Positions 23,901-32,604 of a stretch of DNA of 64,000 nucleotides are shown here, one piece after another. Source of the stretch: Streptomyces sp. TS71-3 (lineage in GTDB: Bacteria > Actinomycetota > Actinomycetes > Streptomycetales > Streptomycetaceae); NCBI RefSeq assembly GCF_018327685.1, contig NZ_BNEL01000003.1, positions 3,100,001 through 3,164,000 on the forward strand, read 5' to 3'. The position numbers were made by a program, and so were the translations under genes. The number at the start of each line of letters is the position of its first letter. Positions within the stretch are counted from its first letter, which is position 1. The notes under the pieces were generated by a model. The model was not told where the DNA came from, did no database searches, and worked only from the letters and a program-made list of their open reading frames with translations.

Positions 23901-25927
23901 TGGTGAAACGCAAGCGAACGACCACTCGAACGGTTGCGGCCGTGGCACTGCTCGCGAGTGTCACGCTGCTCGGGAACGCGGGTGTCGCGGCGACGCGGCC
24001 GGATTCCGGGCAGAGCGCGGGCGCCGCCCCAGAAAGCCCCTTCGACCCCATCGATCCCCAGCACTGGCAGGACCAGCAGGACATGACGTGGGCGGACTAC
24101 CACCACGTACCGGGAACCGACTGGGCCAATCCCGACAGGCAGCCCACGAAGCAGAAGCTCAGAATAGCCGTGGTCGCCGTCGACTTCCCGGACCAGCCGT
24201 TCGTCATGACCGAGCCCAAGAAGAGCGACGACTTCGGCAACCCGCAGATCGACCCGGTCAAGCGGGACCAGATCGCCCAGTTCTACGCCGACTTCTACGG
24301 CAAGCCCAGCACGTTGAACCACGAGCACACCGTCAACGAGTACTGGATGGAACAGACCAACGGCCGGATCGGCGTGGAATTCGTGCCGGTCGGCGAGTAC
24401 CGCGCGCCGCGCCCCTCGTACGAGTACGGCCTGAACGACATCGGGCAGGAGAAGGCGGGCTGCCCGTCGGGACACACCTGCGACGGGACGATCGAGCACG
24501 ACGTCGACCCGATGTGGAAGAAGGACGTCGGGGACGAGAAGTTCGACCGCGTGCTCAGGGTGTACGCGGGGTACGACGAGACCTCCGTCTGGCAGGAATT
24601 CGGTCCGATGAAGTTCCAGACGAAGGACGACGTCCCCGACGAGTGGGGGCCGCCGGATCCGGCCCTGCCGAACGCGGTGCGCAGCCGCTACACCGACTTC
24701 ACGTCCTGGAAAGCGGGCTCCCAGCTCTGGGGCAACTCCGGAATCCGCCAGGGTGAGAGCTCCGGGACGATCACGCACGAGATCTCGCACACGTTCGACA
24801 TCGGCGACAACAACAACAATCCCTACGCGGAGCCGTACCACCGTGCCGGGACGGGTCCGTTCGACCTGATGGACCGTGGGTCGTTCAACGGCCCCGGCGG
24901 GCCGCACATGCGCTGGGTGGTGCCCGCCACCCAGGGCGCCGCGATGCCGGCCGGCCAGACGGTGCGCACGAAGACGAAGCTCGGCTTCGTCGACGACGGC
25001 CAGATACTCCACCTGTCCAAGGACGCGCTGCGCACGAGCGGTCTCGCCGTGTTCGACGTCAAGGCGCGCTCCGCGAAGCCCGGCAAGGGCGATATCCTGG
25101 GCGTCCAGGTCGACTTCGGCACGGACCGGACGCCCGCCTGCGACATCGGCAAGGACCCGCTCTGCTCCGGGCCCGGGTTCACCGACTACACGATCGAGAC
25201 CGTGCAGCGCATCGGCGCCGACTCGTTCACACCCGACCACGGCGTCATGCTGACCAAGAACAAGCCGTTCGGCGACGAGGACGACAGCTGCGGCTACCTC
25301 TGCTTCAGCTGGATGATCGACGCCAACCCGCAGGACATCCACAAGGTGGACTACTACGAGCCGAACGGCACTCCCGTGATGCGCTCGATCGGGGACTACC
25401 GGCAGCTGAACGACGGCCTCTTCCACGCCGGCACGCACTCCGGCAGCGCGTACGAGTACGTCGACCAGGCCAACCGGCTGCACTTCTACGTCGTCGGGAA
25501 GCACATGGATGCCGGCGGCGAGCTGGTGTACACGGTCGCGGTCCAGTCACTGGACGGTGCCGGGGCGTCCCGGCACGGTGTCGCGCTGAGCCGTGGAAAG
25601 GAGGCCGGCGCCGGCAAGGGGATGGGGACGTGCCGGTTCGGCCTCACCAACACCGGACGGTACCGGGACGACGGTGCACAGCCCGCGGACACCCGTGCCT
25701 CCCTGCACTCCGACGTCTACCGCCTCACGGCGGACGTCAAGGGCGACGGCTGGCGGGCCTCGCTGCCGAACGAGCTGGCCACCGCCCGCTTCGCCGGCGG
25801 CGCCGGCGTCGACGTGGCCGTCGCCGCGGCCGGCGGCGCGAGCCGCACCGGTCAGGTGACCCTGACGGCAACCTCCGTCAGCGACCCGTCCAGGTCGGCG
25901 ACATCGACGTGCACGGTGACCAGGTAG
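23900..25927 (+). CDS. Secreted M6-like zinc metalloprotease
   Basis: 675-aa extracellular protease. ATG 23900 follows GGAG; a GTG three bases upstream is an alternative. Residues 1-33 are a Sec signal (twin Lys/Arg, then VAAVALLASVTLLGNAGVAA). The zinc site is HEISH at residues 293-297 followed by a downstream Asp (TFDIGD), as in immune-inhibitor-A/M6 enzymes. The mature N-terminus has the pro-region-like FPDQPF and WMEQTNGRIG motifs of M6-like peptidases. Six or more Cys residues in the C-terminal half suggest disulfides. It follows a peptide transporter gene by a coupled 18-codon ORF, consistent with extracellular protein digestion and peptide import. A terminator-like hairpin lies downstream. 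Confidence 0.87.
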   Translation: MVKRKRTTTRTVAAVALLASVTLLGNAGVAATRPDSGQSAGAAPESPFDPIDPQHWQDQQDMTWADYHHVPGTDWANPDRQPTKQKLRIAVVAVDFPDQPFVMTEPKKSDDFGNPQIDPVKRDQIAQFYADFYGKPSTLNHEHTVNEYWMEQTNGRIGVEFVPVGEYRAPRPSYEYGLNDIGQEKAGCPSGHTCDGTIEHDVDPMWKKDVGDEKFDRVLRVYAGYDETSVWQEFGPMKFQTKDDVPDEWGPPDPALPNAVRSRYTDFTSWKAGSQLWGNSGIRQGESSGTITHEISHTFDIGDNNNNPYAEPYHRAGTGPFDLMDRGSFNGPGGPHMRWVVPATQGAAMPAGQTVRTKTKLGFVDDGQILHLSKDALRTSGLAVFDVKARSAKPGKGDILGVQVDFGTDRTPACDIGKDPLCSGPGFTDYTIETVQRIGADSFTPDHGVMLTKNKPFGDEDDSCGYLCFSWMIDANPQDIHKVDYYEPNGTPVMRSIGDYRQLNDGLFHAGTHSGSAYEYVDQANRLHFYVVGKHMDAGGELVYTVAVQSLDGAGASRHGVALSRGKEAGAGKGMGTCRFGLTNTGRYRDDGAQPADTRASLHSDVYRLTADVKGDGWRASLPNELATARFAGGAGVDVAVAAAGGASRTGQVTLTATSVSDPSRSATSTCTVTR

Positions 25928-26068
25928 CCGCCGCGGCTCTGCCGCTGCACGTTCCACCCGAAGCGTGAACGGTTCGGTCCCTTCCCCTCGTGTTCCGTGC
26001 GTGAGGACCGCACGAGGCGTGCCGCAGGCACCCCGGGCGAGCCTCTCGCCCCCCACGCCCGTCCGCGG

Positions 26069-26111
26069 GCCGCGGGTGCCGGAGCCCTGGCCGGGCTCAG
26101 GCACCCGCGGC
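26069..26111 (+). terminator. Long hairpin terminator after the protease gene
   Basis: 12-bp perfect outer stem (26069-26080 with 26100-26111) containing an inner GAGCCC/GGGCTC stem (26082-26087, 26093-26098), between the protease and the next gene. Confidence 0.7.
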
Positions 26112-26149
26112 GCCATCCGCATCGCAGCACGGACCAAGGAAGACAACTG

Positions 26150-27115
26150 ATGACTGAACGCCAAGCTCCTCAGGCAGGACTGGGACGGCGCCACCTGATC
26201 GGCGGCTCACTCGCCGCCATGACCGCCACGGCGATGGCCGCACCCGCGTCCGCCGCCGAGGGGAAGCCCACGGCTCCGGCGCGGTCGGACGTCACCGTTC
26301 CCGACGGTGAACTGCTCGGCTACAGCCTGCCGCTCAGCGCACGCGGCACGGCCCAGATCGTTGCCGCGCCGCCGTGGCACTACGTGGGCGACCTCGTCGG
26401 CGTGGAGTTCTGGACCTCTCCCGACGCGGCCGAGGCGGCACTGCCCGCCGGTCTCATCTCCGACCCGTCCACCGCGGGCCACGGCTACGCCTGCTTCATC
26501 GACTGGCAGTTCTCCGGGGACCACCAGGAGTACCTGGACCCGGTCCGCAGCCAGTACTCGGAATTCCTGATCCTGCTCGACGCGCGGTTCGACGACACCG
26601 CCGTCGCATGGTGCCCGTTCATCTACGTCGACAACGATGCCGCCCTGGCCCGTGGCTGGTTCCAGGGCTTCCCCAAGAAGATGGGGACCATCCGCCAGAC
26701 CCGCGCGTTCTCCGTCGCCAGCCAGGCCGGGCCCGTGGTGGGCGCCGGCGGCGCCTTCGGGGCCAGCATGTCCGCGGCCGGTCACCGGCTCGCCGAGGCG
26801 AAGATCACGTTGAAGCAGAGCGGCACGACCCTGCCCGCCCTGGGCCGGCCGATCGTCAATCTGCGGCACTTCCCGCGGCTGAGCGCCGGGCAGTACGCCA
26901 ACCCGGCCGTCCACGAACTCACCCAGTCCATACTCGACACGCCGCAGGTGGCGAACGTCTGGACGGGCAGCGGTGACCTCAGCTTCTTCCCGGCGCCCGG
27001 CGAGGAGCTGGCCGACCTCAAGATCCAGCGCACGGGCATCGGCTTCCGCGGCTCCCTCTCCTACACGGTGACGGACCTGAAGATCCTCACCGGCCCGGAC
27101 GCCCCGGGGAACTGA
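26150..27115 (+). CDS. Tat-exported acetoacetate-decarboxylase-family protein
   Basis: 321-aa protein. ATG 26150 follows AAGGAAGAC. Residues 1-35 are a Tat signal (GRRHLIGG, hydrophobic core, ASA site). The rest (55-320) is an acetoacetate decarboxylase (ADC) fold. The motif GFPKKMG (Lys176-Lys177) matches GEPKKL of ADC, whose Lys forms the Schiff base; [20 protein letters not shown] precedes it as in ADC-like enzymes. Export of an ADC-type enzyme is unusual, because acetoacetate decarboxylases are cytoplasmic. It may have another reaction such as aldol or dehydration chemistry known for ADC-like proteins (MppR, Swit_4259). It is alone, followed by a terminator. Confidence 0.82.
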   Translation: MTERQAPQAGLGRRHLIGGSLAAMTATAMAAPASAAEGKPTAPARSDVTVPDGELLGYSLPLSARGTAQIVAAPPWHYVGDLVGVEFWTSPDAAEAALPAGLISDPSTAGHGYACFIDWQFSGDHQEYLDPVRSQYSEFLILLDARFDDTAVAWCPFIYVDNDAALARGWFQGFPKKMGTIRQTRAFSVASQAGPVVGAGGAFGASMSAAGHRLAEAKITLKQSGTTLPALGRPIVNLRHFPRLSAGQYANPAVHELTQSILDTPQVANVWTGSGDLSFFPAPGEELADLKIQRTGIGFRGSLSYTVTDLKILTGPDAPGN

Positions 27116-27120
27116 CCCGC

Positions 27121-27155
27121 GCTGCGGGGCGGCCGTCCAGCGGCCGTCCCGCAGC
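27121..27155. terminator. Bidirectional terminator
   Basis: 15-bp stem (27121-27135 with 27141-27155, one G-T pair) between the convergent ADC-like and FAD monooxygenase genes. Confidence 0.8.
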
Positions 27156-27236
27156 CGGCCGGTGCCAGACCTCGGGGGAGGCGGCAGGTCGGCGAGCCGG
27201 GTGACGCAGCCGTCCGGCAAACGCCCGGCCCGAGCC

Positions 27237-28445
27237 TCACCGTTCGCCGGGCACGGACGCCCCCGCGGCGGCGAAGTGCTTGAGCAGGGGCGCCGTACCC
27301 TCCGGGTTCAGCAGCAGATCGGCGCCCGCGTAGGAGCGGTGAACGACCTCCACCATGCGGTCGAGCATGCTCCGCTCGTACGCCGCGATCGCCTCGTCGA
27401 GACCCCGGTGTTCCGGCGCGAACAGGGCGCGGACGAGTTCGACGGCGTCGAGGAGGGCCATGTTGACGCCTTCGCCGGAGAAAGGCGGCATGACGTGCGC
27501 CGCGTCACCGAGCAGCGTGAGCCCGGAACGGGGCCGCCAGCGCTGGTGCGCGGGCATGCCGTAGAGGGGCCAGTACGCGAAGTCGCCGTCGATCTCGTCG
27601 AGCACCGCCAGCAGGTCGGGGTGCCATCCGGCGAAGGTCCCGCGCAGGTGGTCCCGCACCGCGTCGGCGTCCTCGAAGCGTTCGCCCTGGGAGCGCGTCG
27701 GGTCCTCAGCCGCCCGGATCGCGAAGTAGACGCGAACCGACCTGTCGGCGCTGCGCTGCGCCAGTATCGCCCTGTTGTCCCCGAGCGCGTGGAGGATGCC
27801 CTCACCGGTGTGGCGGGCGACGAAGGAGCCGGGACCGGGGTCCCGGAGATCGCCGTGCACGAAGGTGATCCCGCTGTAGGCGGGCCGGGCGGCGGTGACC
27901 AGCGGGCGGGCGCGGGAGCGGATGCCGTCGCAGGCGAGGACCAGGTCGGCGTCGAGCCGGCTGCCGTCCGCGAGGCTCACCCGGTGGCGGCCGCCGGGCA
28001 GCGGCGTCACCTCGTCGACGCGAGCGCCCCAGGTGACCGTCTCCGGTGGCAGCGCATCGAGCAGCAGGTGCCGCAGCTGCACCCGGTCGATCTCCGGCCG
28101 GTACTCGCCGGCCTCCTCGTCGACGGTCATACGGACCTCGCCGTCGGGCCCCATCAGGCACAGCCGCTGCCCCAGGGGGCGCGCCAGTTCCTCGAACCTC
28201 TCGTGGAGGCCCATCTCGCGCAGCGCCAGCTGTCCGCCCCGCTCGCCGAGATCCAGGCTGCCACCCTGGGAGCGCGCATGCGGTCCCGCGTCCCGTTCCA
28301 GGACGCGAGGGGTCACTCCGCGCAGGTGCAGCAGCCGCGCGACCGCGAGCCCCGCCGGGCCGCCGCCCAGAACGACGACGTCCGAGGCCCGCGCGACCTG
28401 CTCGGAGGAGGGGAAGGAGGAGGGGACGGGAGGGAGTTCGGTCAT
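27237..28445 (-). CDS. Class A FAD-dependent monooxygenase, TetX-like
   Basis: 402-aa flavin monooxygenase. ATG 28445 (MTELPPV) is preferred to a start 39 codons upstream, which would overlap the SDR end. Motifs: VVVLGGGPAGLAVARLLHLRG (GxGxxG, residues 23-43), the DG segment LACDGIRSRARP, and GDAAHVMPPFSGEGVNMALLDA. That last block is very close to TetX (GDAAHLMPPFAGQGVN), the tetracycline-inactivating monooxygenase, though the family includes many other hydroxylases. It lies 31 bases after the SDR in the same operon, with a divergent TetR. It might hydroxylate an aromatic or polycyclic compound; resistance is only a possibility. Confidence 0.87.
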   Translation of the reverse strand: MTELPPVPSSFPSSEQVARASDVVVLGGGPAGLAVARLLHLRGVTPRVLERDAGPHARSQGGSLDLGERGGQLALREMGLHERFEELARPLGQRLCLMGPDGEVRMTVDEEAGEYRPEIDRVQLRHLLLDALPPETVTWGARVDEVTPLPGGRHRVSLADGSRLDADLVLACDGIRSRARPLVTAARPAYSGITFVHGDLRDPGPGSFVARHTGEGILHALGDNRAILAQRSADRSVRVYFAIRAAEDPTRSQGERFEDADAVRDHLRGTFAGWHPDLLAVLDEIDGDFAYWPLYGMPAHQRWRPRSGLTLLGDAAHVMPPFSGEGVNMALLDAVELVRALFAPEHRGLDEAIAAYERSMLDRMVEVVHRSYAGADLLLNPEGTAPLLKHFAAAGASVPGER

Positions 28446-28476
28446 GTCCAGGTTCCTGTCATGAGTGGTTTCACGG

Positions 28477-29235
28477 TCAGATCTGAGCGAGGCCGCCGTC
28501 GACGACGATCTCCGAGCCGGTGATGTACGAGGAGTCCTCCGACGCGAGGAAGGCCACGGCACGGGCCACCTCCTCCGGCCTGCCCCAGCGGGCCATCGGT
28601 ACGGTGCCGGTCACGTACGCGTCGATCGCGTCCCGCATGGCCGGGTCCTGCTGCGCGGTCAGCGGGGTGGCGATGCACCCGGGGGTGACCGCGTTGACGC
28701 GCACGCCGCGGCCGAGTACCTCCTCGTCCAGCGCCAGCGTCCGCACCAGGCTGCGCACCGCCGCCTTGCTGGCCGAGTAGAGCGGGTCACCGGGACGGCC
28801 CTTCGCCTCGGCGACGGAACCGGTGACCACCACCGAAGCGCCGCGGCGCAGCAGTGGCAGCGACCGGACCACGGTGAAGAACACGCTCTTGACGTTGGTG
28901 TCCACCATGAGGTCGAAGTCCTGCTCACGGGTGTCGAGGACGGGTGGGGCATCGGACCTGCCCGCGTTCGCGAACAGCACGTCGATGTGCCCGTACCGCT
29001 GACGGACCTCCTCGGTCAGGCGCTCCACCCCGGTCACCGTCGCGAGATCCGCGGCCACCGTGTGCACCGGGGCGCTCCCGGAGATCCGGCTCGCCGCCGA
29101 CGCCAGCTTCGCGGCGTCGCGCCCGGCGATCACCAGGGCGTACCCCCGCTTCGCCAGCTCGGCCGCCGTCGCCAGGCCGATCCCGCTGCTCCCGCCGGTC
29201 ACCACCGCGACCCGGCCCGTCCGGTCCTCTGCCAT
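28477..29235 (-). CDS. SDR-family oxidoreductase
   Basis: 252-aa NAD(P)-dependent short-chain dehydrogenase. ATG 29235 follows GGGAGGG; an upstream start at 29346 lies in the promoter. Motifs: TGGSSGIGLA (residues 12-21), NAG (FANAGRS), the catalytic Ser in VVTGSVAEA, YSASKAAV (YxxxK) and the C-terminal ITGSEIVVDGG. This is a classical FabG/alcohol-dehydrogenase-like SDR. It is first in a two-gene operon with the TetX-like monooxygenase and divergent from a TetR. The operon looks like a detoxification or tailoring unit. Confidence 0.9.
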   Translation of the reverse strand: MAEDRTGRVAVVTGGSSGIGLATAAELAKRGYALVIAGRDAAKLASAASRISGSAPVHTVAADLATVTGVERLTEEVRQRYGHIDVLFANAGRSDAPPVLDTREQDFDLMVDTNVKSVFFTVVRSLPLLRRGASVVVTGSVAEAKGRPGDPLYSASKAAVRSLVRTLALDEEVLGRGVRVNAVTPGCIATPLTAQQDPAMRDAIDAYVTGTVPMARWGRPEEVARAVAFLASEDSSYITGSEIVVDGGLAQI

Positions 29236-29281
29236 TACGCACCCTCCCTGCCTCACGCCTTCCGGCCTTGCATTCACAGTC

Positions 29282-29345
29282 AAACACAAAAGTAAGTCAG
29301 TTACCTTATCGTCCGGGTGGTAACCTGCCTCACATACAAAAGTCA
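29282..29345. promoter_or_regulatory. Operator-like repeats between SDR and TetR genes
   Basis: A dyad GTTACC-13 bases-GGTAAC (29300-29305, 29319-29324) flanked by direct copies of ACAAAAGT (29287 and 29336). It lies in the AT-rich divergent region and is a likely TetR-binding site. Confidence 0.55.
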
Positions 29346-29386
29346 CCGAGTGTGGAAATGCGGTGAGGGCGTGCTAGCGTGCCCGG

Positions 29387-30043
29387 ATGGCCGGTGATCA
29401 GGAAGAGGGCGCCGCGCGGCTGAGCCTGCGTGAGCGCAAGAAGCTGCTGACCCGCCGGGCCCTGATCGAGGCGGCCGAGGCCAGGTTCGCCGAGCGCGGG
29501 TTCGACAACGTCACGGTGGCGGAGATCGCGGATGCGGTGAACGTCGCGGCCAAGACCGTCTTCGTGTACTTCCCGACCAAGGAGGACCTCGTCTTCCACG
29601 GCGAGGACGAGGTGCTGCGCACCCTGGTCGAGGTCATCAGGAACCGCCCGGCCGGGACGACCCCGCTCGACGCCACCGTGGACATGCTGGGCCGGACGAT
29701 GACCGCCAGCGCCATCGGCGCCGTCGGTGAACTCGAACGCCTGCACCGCACCGTCGGCGACAACGGCAATCTCCTGTCGCGCATGCGGCTGATGTGGGAA
29801 CGCTTCGAACTGGCCGTGGCCGCGGAACTCGCCGCGGAGACCGGCGAGCCGGAACACTCTCCCCGTCCCCGCGTCGCCGCCGCTCAGATCGTGATGGTCT
29901 ACCGGATGATGGCCTCGCCGGAGGCCATGGCCCACGTCCGTGCGCAGCCGAGGAACCGCAGGCGCAAGGCCTTCGACGACTGGCTCGGTGTGGCGCGGGA
30001 GATGGTGGGCGACGGCATCGGCGAGTACGCCAGGCGTACCTGA
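29387..30043 (+). CDS. TetR-family regulator
   Basis: 218-aa regulator. The HTH lies at residues 22-70 (RALIEAAEARFAERGFDNVTVAEIADAVNVAAKTVFVYFPTKEDL). The ligand domain is TetR_C_17-like, with few recognisable residues. It is divergent from the SDR-monooxygenase operon and most likely represses it, with a small-molecule substrate as inducer. The start is supported by position rather than by a good ribosome site (GTGCCCGG only), so a short or leaderless leader is possible. Confidence 0.85.
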   Translation: MAGDQEEGAARLSLRERKKLLTRRALIEAAEARFAERGFDNVTVAEIADAVNVAAKTVFVYFPTKEDLVFHGEDEVLRTLVEVIRNRPAGTTPLDATVDMLGRTMTASAIGAVGELERLHRTVGDNGNLLSRMRLMWERFELAVAAELAAETGEPEHSPRPRVAAAQIVMVYRMMASPEAMAHVRAQPRNRRRKAFDDWLGVAREMVGDGIGEYARRT

Positions 30044-30540
30044 GGATCCGTCCGTGACGCCGGACGCTCCGCGCGAAGCGCCCACCACTCCCGTTCCGTA
30101 TAACGAACGAGATGGGCGTCCGGCGGTGCGTGAGGGCGTCACCGCCCGGGCCTGCGCCCGCTCGCACGCCCGGCGCGCCTGCCAGAGTGCCGCTGTCACC
30201 TCGACCGGTGTGGGAAGTGGCCGTCCGCGAGGGGATGCCGCGTGACCGTTGACACTCCCCGGAGCCGGACCCTAGCGTGACCGGTGTTCGCTTGGACGAA
30301 CGCATGCGGAGGTCTGCCCCGTGGAATCCCGTCGGCCGCGGTGGGCCCCAGCGGCCCCAGCGCCCCCCCTTACGTGCCCACCTCCTCGCACAGGCCGCCG
30401 CCTGAGGTGAACGGGGTGGCGAGCGTGCTGCCCACCGCCGCCGCTCCCTCCGATCCTGCCGCCCCGCACGGGACCGCTGCCGGGCTGTGTCGCACGCGCG
30501 CCCCGTCGCGGACCAGGCACGAGAGAAAGGCATCTCGCAG
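30044..30540. other. Intergenic region before the hydantoinase operon
   Basis: About 500 bases with no supportable gene; open frames are shadows. It should hold the promoter of the hyuA-like operon. The ribosome site for that gene is the GAGAGAAAGG at about 30521-30530. Confidence 0.4.
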
Positions 30541-32604
30541 ATGAGTGTGGAAACCCGGGTCGCCATCGACGTGGGAGGGACCTTCACCGATGTCGTCAAG
30601 CTGGTCCCCGCCACGGGCGAGCTGGCCTTCGAGAAGGTGCCGACCACGCCAGACGCCCCGACCAGCGGTGTGATGAACGCCTTCGAGCAGGCGGCGGTCG
30701 CCATGCCGGACGTCGCGATGTTCCACCACGGCACCACGCTGGGCCTGAACTCCCTGCTGACCCGCTCCGGCGCGCGTACCGCGCTGGTCTCGACCCGCGG
30801 CTTCCGCGACGTGTACCTGCTCGGACGGACCGACCGCCGGGCGATGTACGACATCGCCTACCGCAAGGCCGCGCCCCTGCTCCAGCGCTACGACACGTTC
30901 GAGGTCACCGAGCGCGCGCACTTCGACGGGACGGTCGCCACCGCACTCGACGAGCAGGACGCCCACCGGGTGGCGGCTCTGATCGCGGAGCGCGGCTACG
31001 AGGCCGTGGCCGTCGCCTTCCTGCACTCCTACGCCAACCCGCGTCACGAGCTGCGCATGCGGGAGATCCTCCAGGAGGCGCGGCCCGGCTTGCAGGTGAC
31101 CGTCTCTCACGAGCTGTCCCGCGAGTACCGGGAGTACGAGCGGACCAGCACCGCGGTCCTGGACGCCTACATCAAGCCCGTCGTCCGCGGATACCTGCGG
31201 GACCTGGAGACCGAGCTGGCCGGGCGGGACTTCGCCGGCCGCTTCCTGATGTCGCGCTCCGGCGGCGGCGCCATGACCGCGGCGGCCGCCCGCGAGCAGC
31301 CGGTCAACCTGATCCTGTCCGGGCCGGCCGGGGGAGTGGTGGGCGCCGCCGCGTTCTCGCGGTTGATCGGCCGGAAGAACCTGATCACCGTCGACATGGG
31401 CGGGACCAGCCTGGACGCCTCGCTGATCCTCGACTCCCAGCAGGTGGTCCACCAGGGCGCGCAGTTCGAGGGCCTGCCGATCAACACCCCGTCGCTGTAC
31501 ATCCACACCATCGGCGCCGGCGGCGGGTCCCTGGCCTACCTCGACGGCGCGGGCGCGCTCCAGGTCGGCCCGGGCAGCGCCGGAGCCACACCCGGGCCCG
31601 TGGCCTACGGCCGCGGCGGGACGCAGCCCACCTTCACCGACGCCGCGCTCGTCGTCGGCTACCTGGGTGCCGACACCCCGCTGGGCGGCCGGCTCGCCCT
31701 GGACGGCACGGCGGCTGCCGCGGCACTGGAACCGATCGCCGGCGCGCTGGGTCTTGGCACGACCGAGCTGGCCCGCGGGATCCTGCGGATCTCCAACACC
31801 AAGATCGTCGGCGCGGTACGGGCGATCACGGTCGAACTCGGCCACGACCCGAAGGACTTCTCGCTGCTGTCGTTCGGGGGTGCCGGGGGCCTGGTGGCCG
31901 TGGACGTGGCCCGCGAGCTGGGCATCCCCTCGGTCGTGGTCCCGCCCGGCCAGGGCGCGTTCTCGGCGCTCGGGATGCTCATGGCCGACGTCCAGCACGA
32001 CCTGTCCCGCACCGCGGTCATCGCCCTGTCCGACCTGGACCGCGACGCGGTCGAGTCCTCCTACGGAGCCATGGAGGAAGAAGCCTGCGGGCAACTGGCG
32101 GACGAGGGCTTCGACGCGGGGCGCCGCCTGCTGCACCGGGGCGTGGACGTCCGCTACGTCGGGCAGGAGCACTCGGTCACCATGCCCTTCCCCACCGGCA
32201 GCGAGGACCTGGTCGAGGCCATCGGCGCGGAGTTCGCCGCGTTGCACCTGCGCCAGTACGGCCACGTGATGGACGAACCCGCGGAGATCACCGCGCTGCG
32301 GCTGCGGGCGGTCGGCGTGGTGGACAAGCCCGAACTGCCCCGCCTCCCCGACCGCTCGGGCGGGCCGGTCCCGGCCGCCGGCAGCCGCAAGGTCCACGGG
32401 GCCGGCGGCCGCGTCACCGACTACGTGTTGTACGTGCGCGAGGACCTGCGGCGGTCCGACCGCATCGAGGGACCAGCGATCATCGCCGAGCACACCGCCA
32501 CCACCGTGCTGCACGAGGGCGACCGCCTGGAGGTCGGCCCGTACGGCGAGCTGCTCGTCACCGTCGCCGAAGAGGCCGCCGAAACGGGGGAGCAGGCCCG
32601 ATGA
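30541..32604 (+). CDS. hyuA: Hydantoinase A/oxoprolinase-type ATP-dependent amidohydrolase, HyuA-like
   Basis: 687-aa subunit. ATG 30541 begins RVAIDVGGTFTDVV, the N-terminal phosphate-binding motif of the hydantoinase A/oxoprolinase family. Other motifs: FHHGTTLGLN, SRSGGGA, LSGPAGGVVGAAAF, DMGGTSLDASL, HTIGAGGGS, and GQGAFSALGMLMADV. The family hydrolyses ATP while opening cyclic amides such as N-methylhydantoin, 5-oxoproline or carboxylates acetone and acetophenone. The substrate is not determined. The stop overlaps the ATG of hyuB (ATGA), showing translational coupling. An amidohydrolase and an MFS transporter follow. Confidence 0.9.
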   Translation: MSVETRVAIDVGGTFTDVVKLVPATGELAFEKVPTTPDAPTSGVMNAFEQAAVAMPDVAMFHHGTTLGLNSLLTRSGARTALVSTRGFRDVYLLGRTDRRAMYDIAYRKAAPLLQRYDTFEVTERAHFDGTVATALDEQDAHRVAALIAERGYEAVAVAFLHSYANPRHELRMREILQEARPGLQVTVSHELSREYREYERTSTAVLDAYIKPVVRGYLRDLETELAGRDFAGRFLMSRSGGGAMTAAAAREQPVNLILSGPAGGVVGAAAFSRLIGRKNLITVDMGGTSLDASLILDSQQVVHQGAQFEGLPINTPSLYIHTIGAGGGSLAYLDGAGALQVGPGSAGATPGPVAYGRGGTQPTFTDAALVVGYLGADTPLGGRLALDGTAAAAALEPIAGALGLGTTELARGILRISNTKIVGAVRAITVELGHDPKDFSLLSFGGAGGLVAVDVARELGIPSVVVPPGQGAFSALGMLMADVQHDLSRTAVIALSDLDRDAVESSYGAMEEEACGQLADEGFDAGRRLLHRGVDVRYVGQEHSVTMPFPTGSEDLVEAIGAEFAALHLRQYGHVMDEPAEITALRLRAVGVVDKPELPRLPDRSGGPVPAAGSRKVHGAGGRVTDYVLYVREDLRRSDRIEGPAIIAEHTATTVLHEGDRLEVGPYGELLVTVAEEAAETGEQAR

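Noticed and set aside
30370..32514. 714-codon minus-strand frame over hyuA
   Set aside because: Pure shadow of the hyuA reading frame; no start context or domain.
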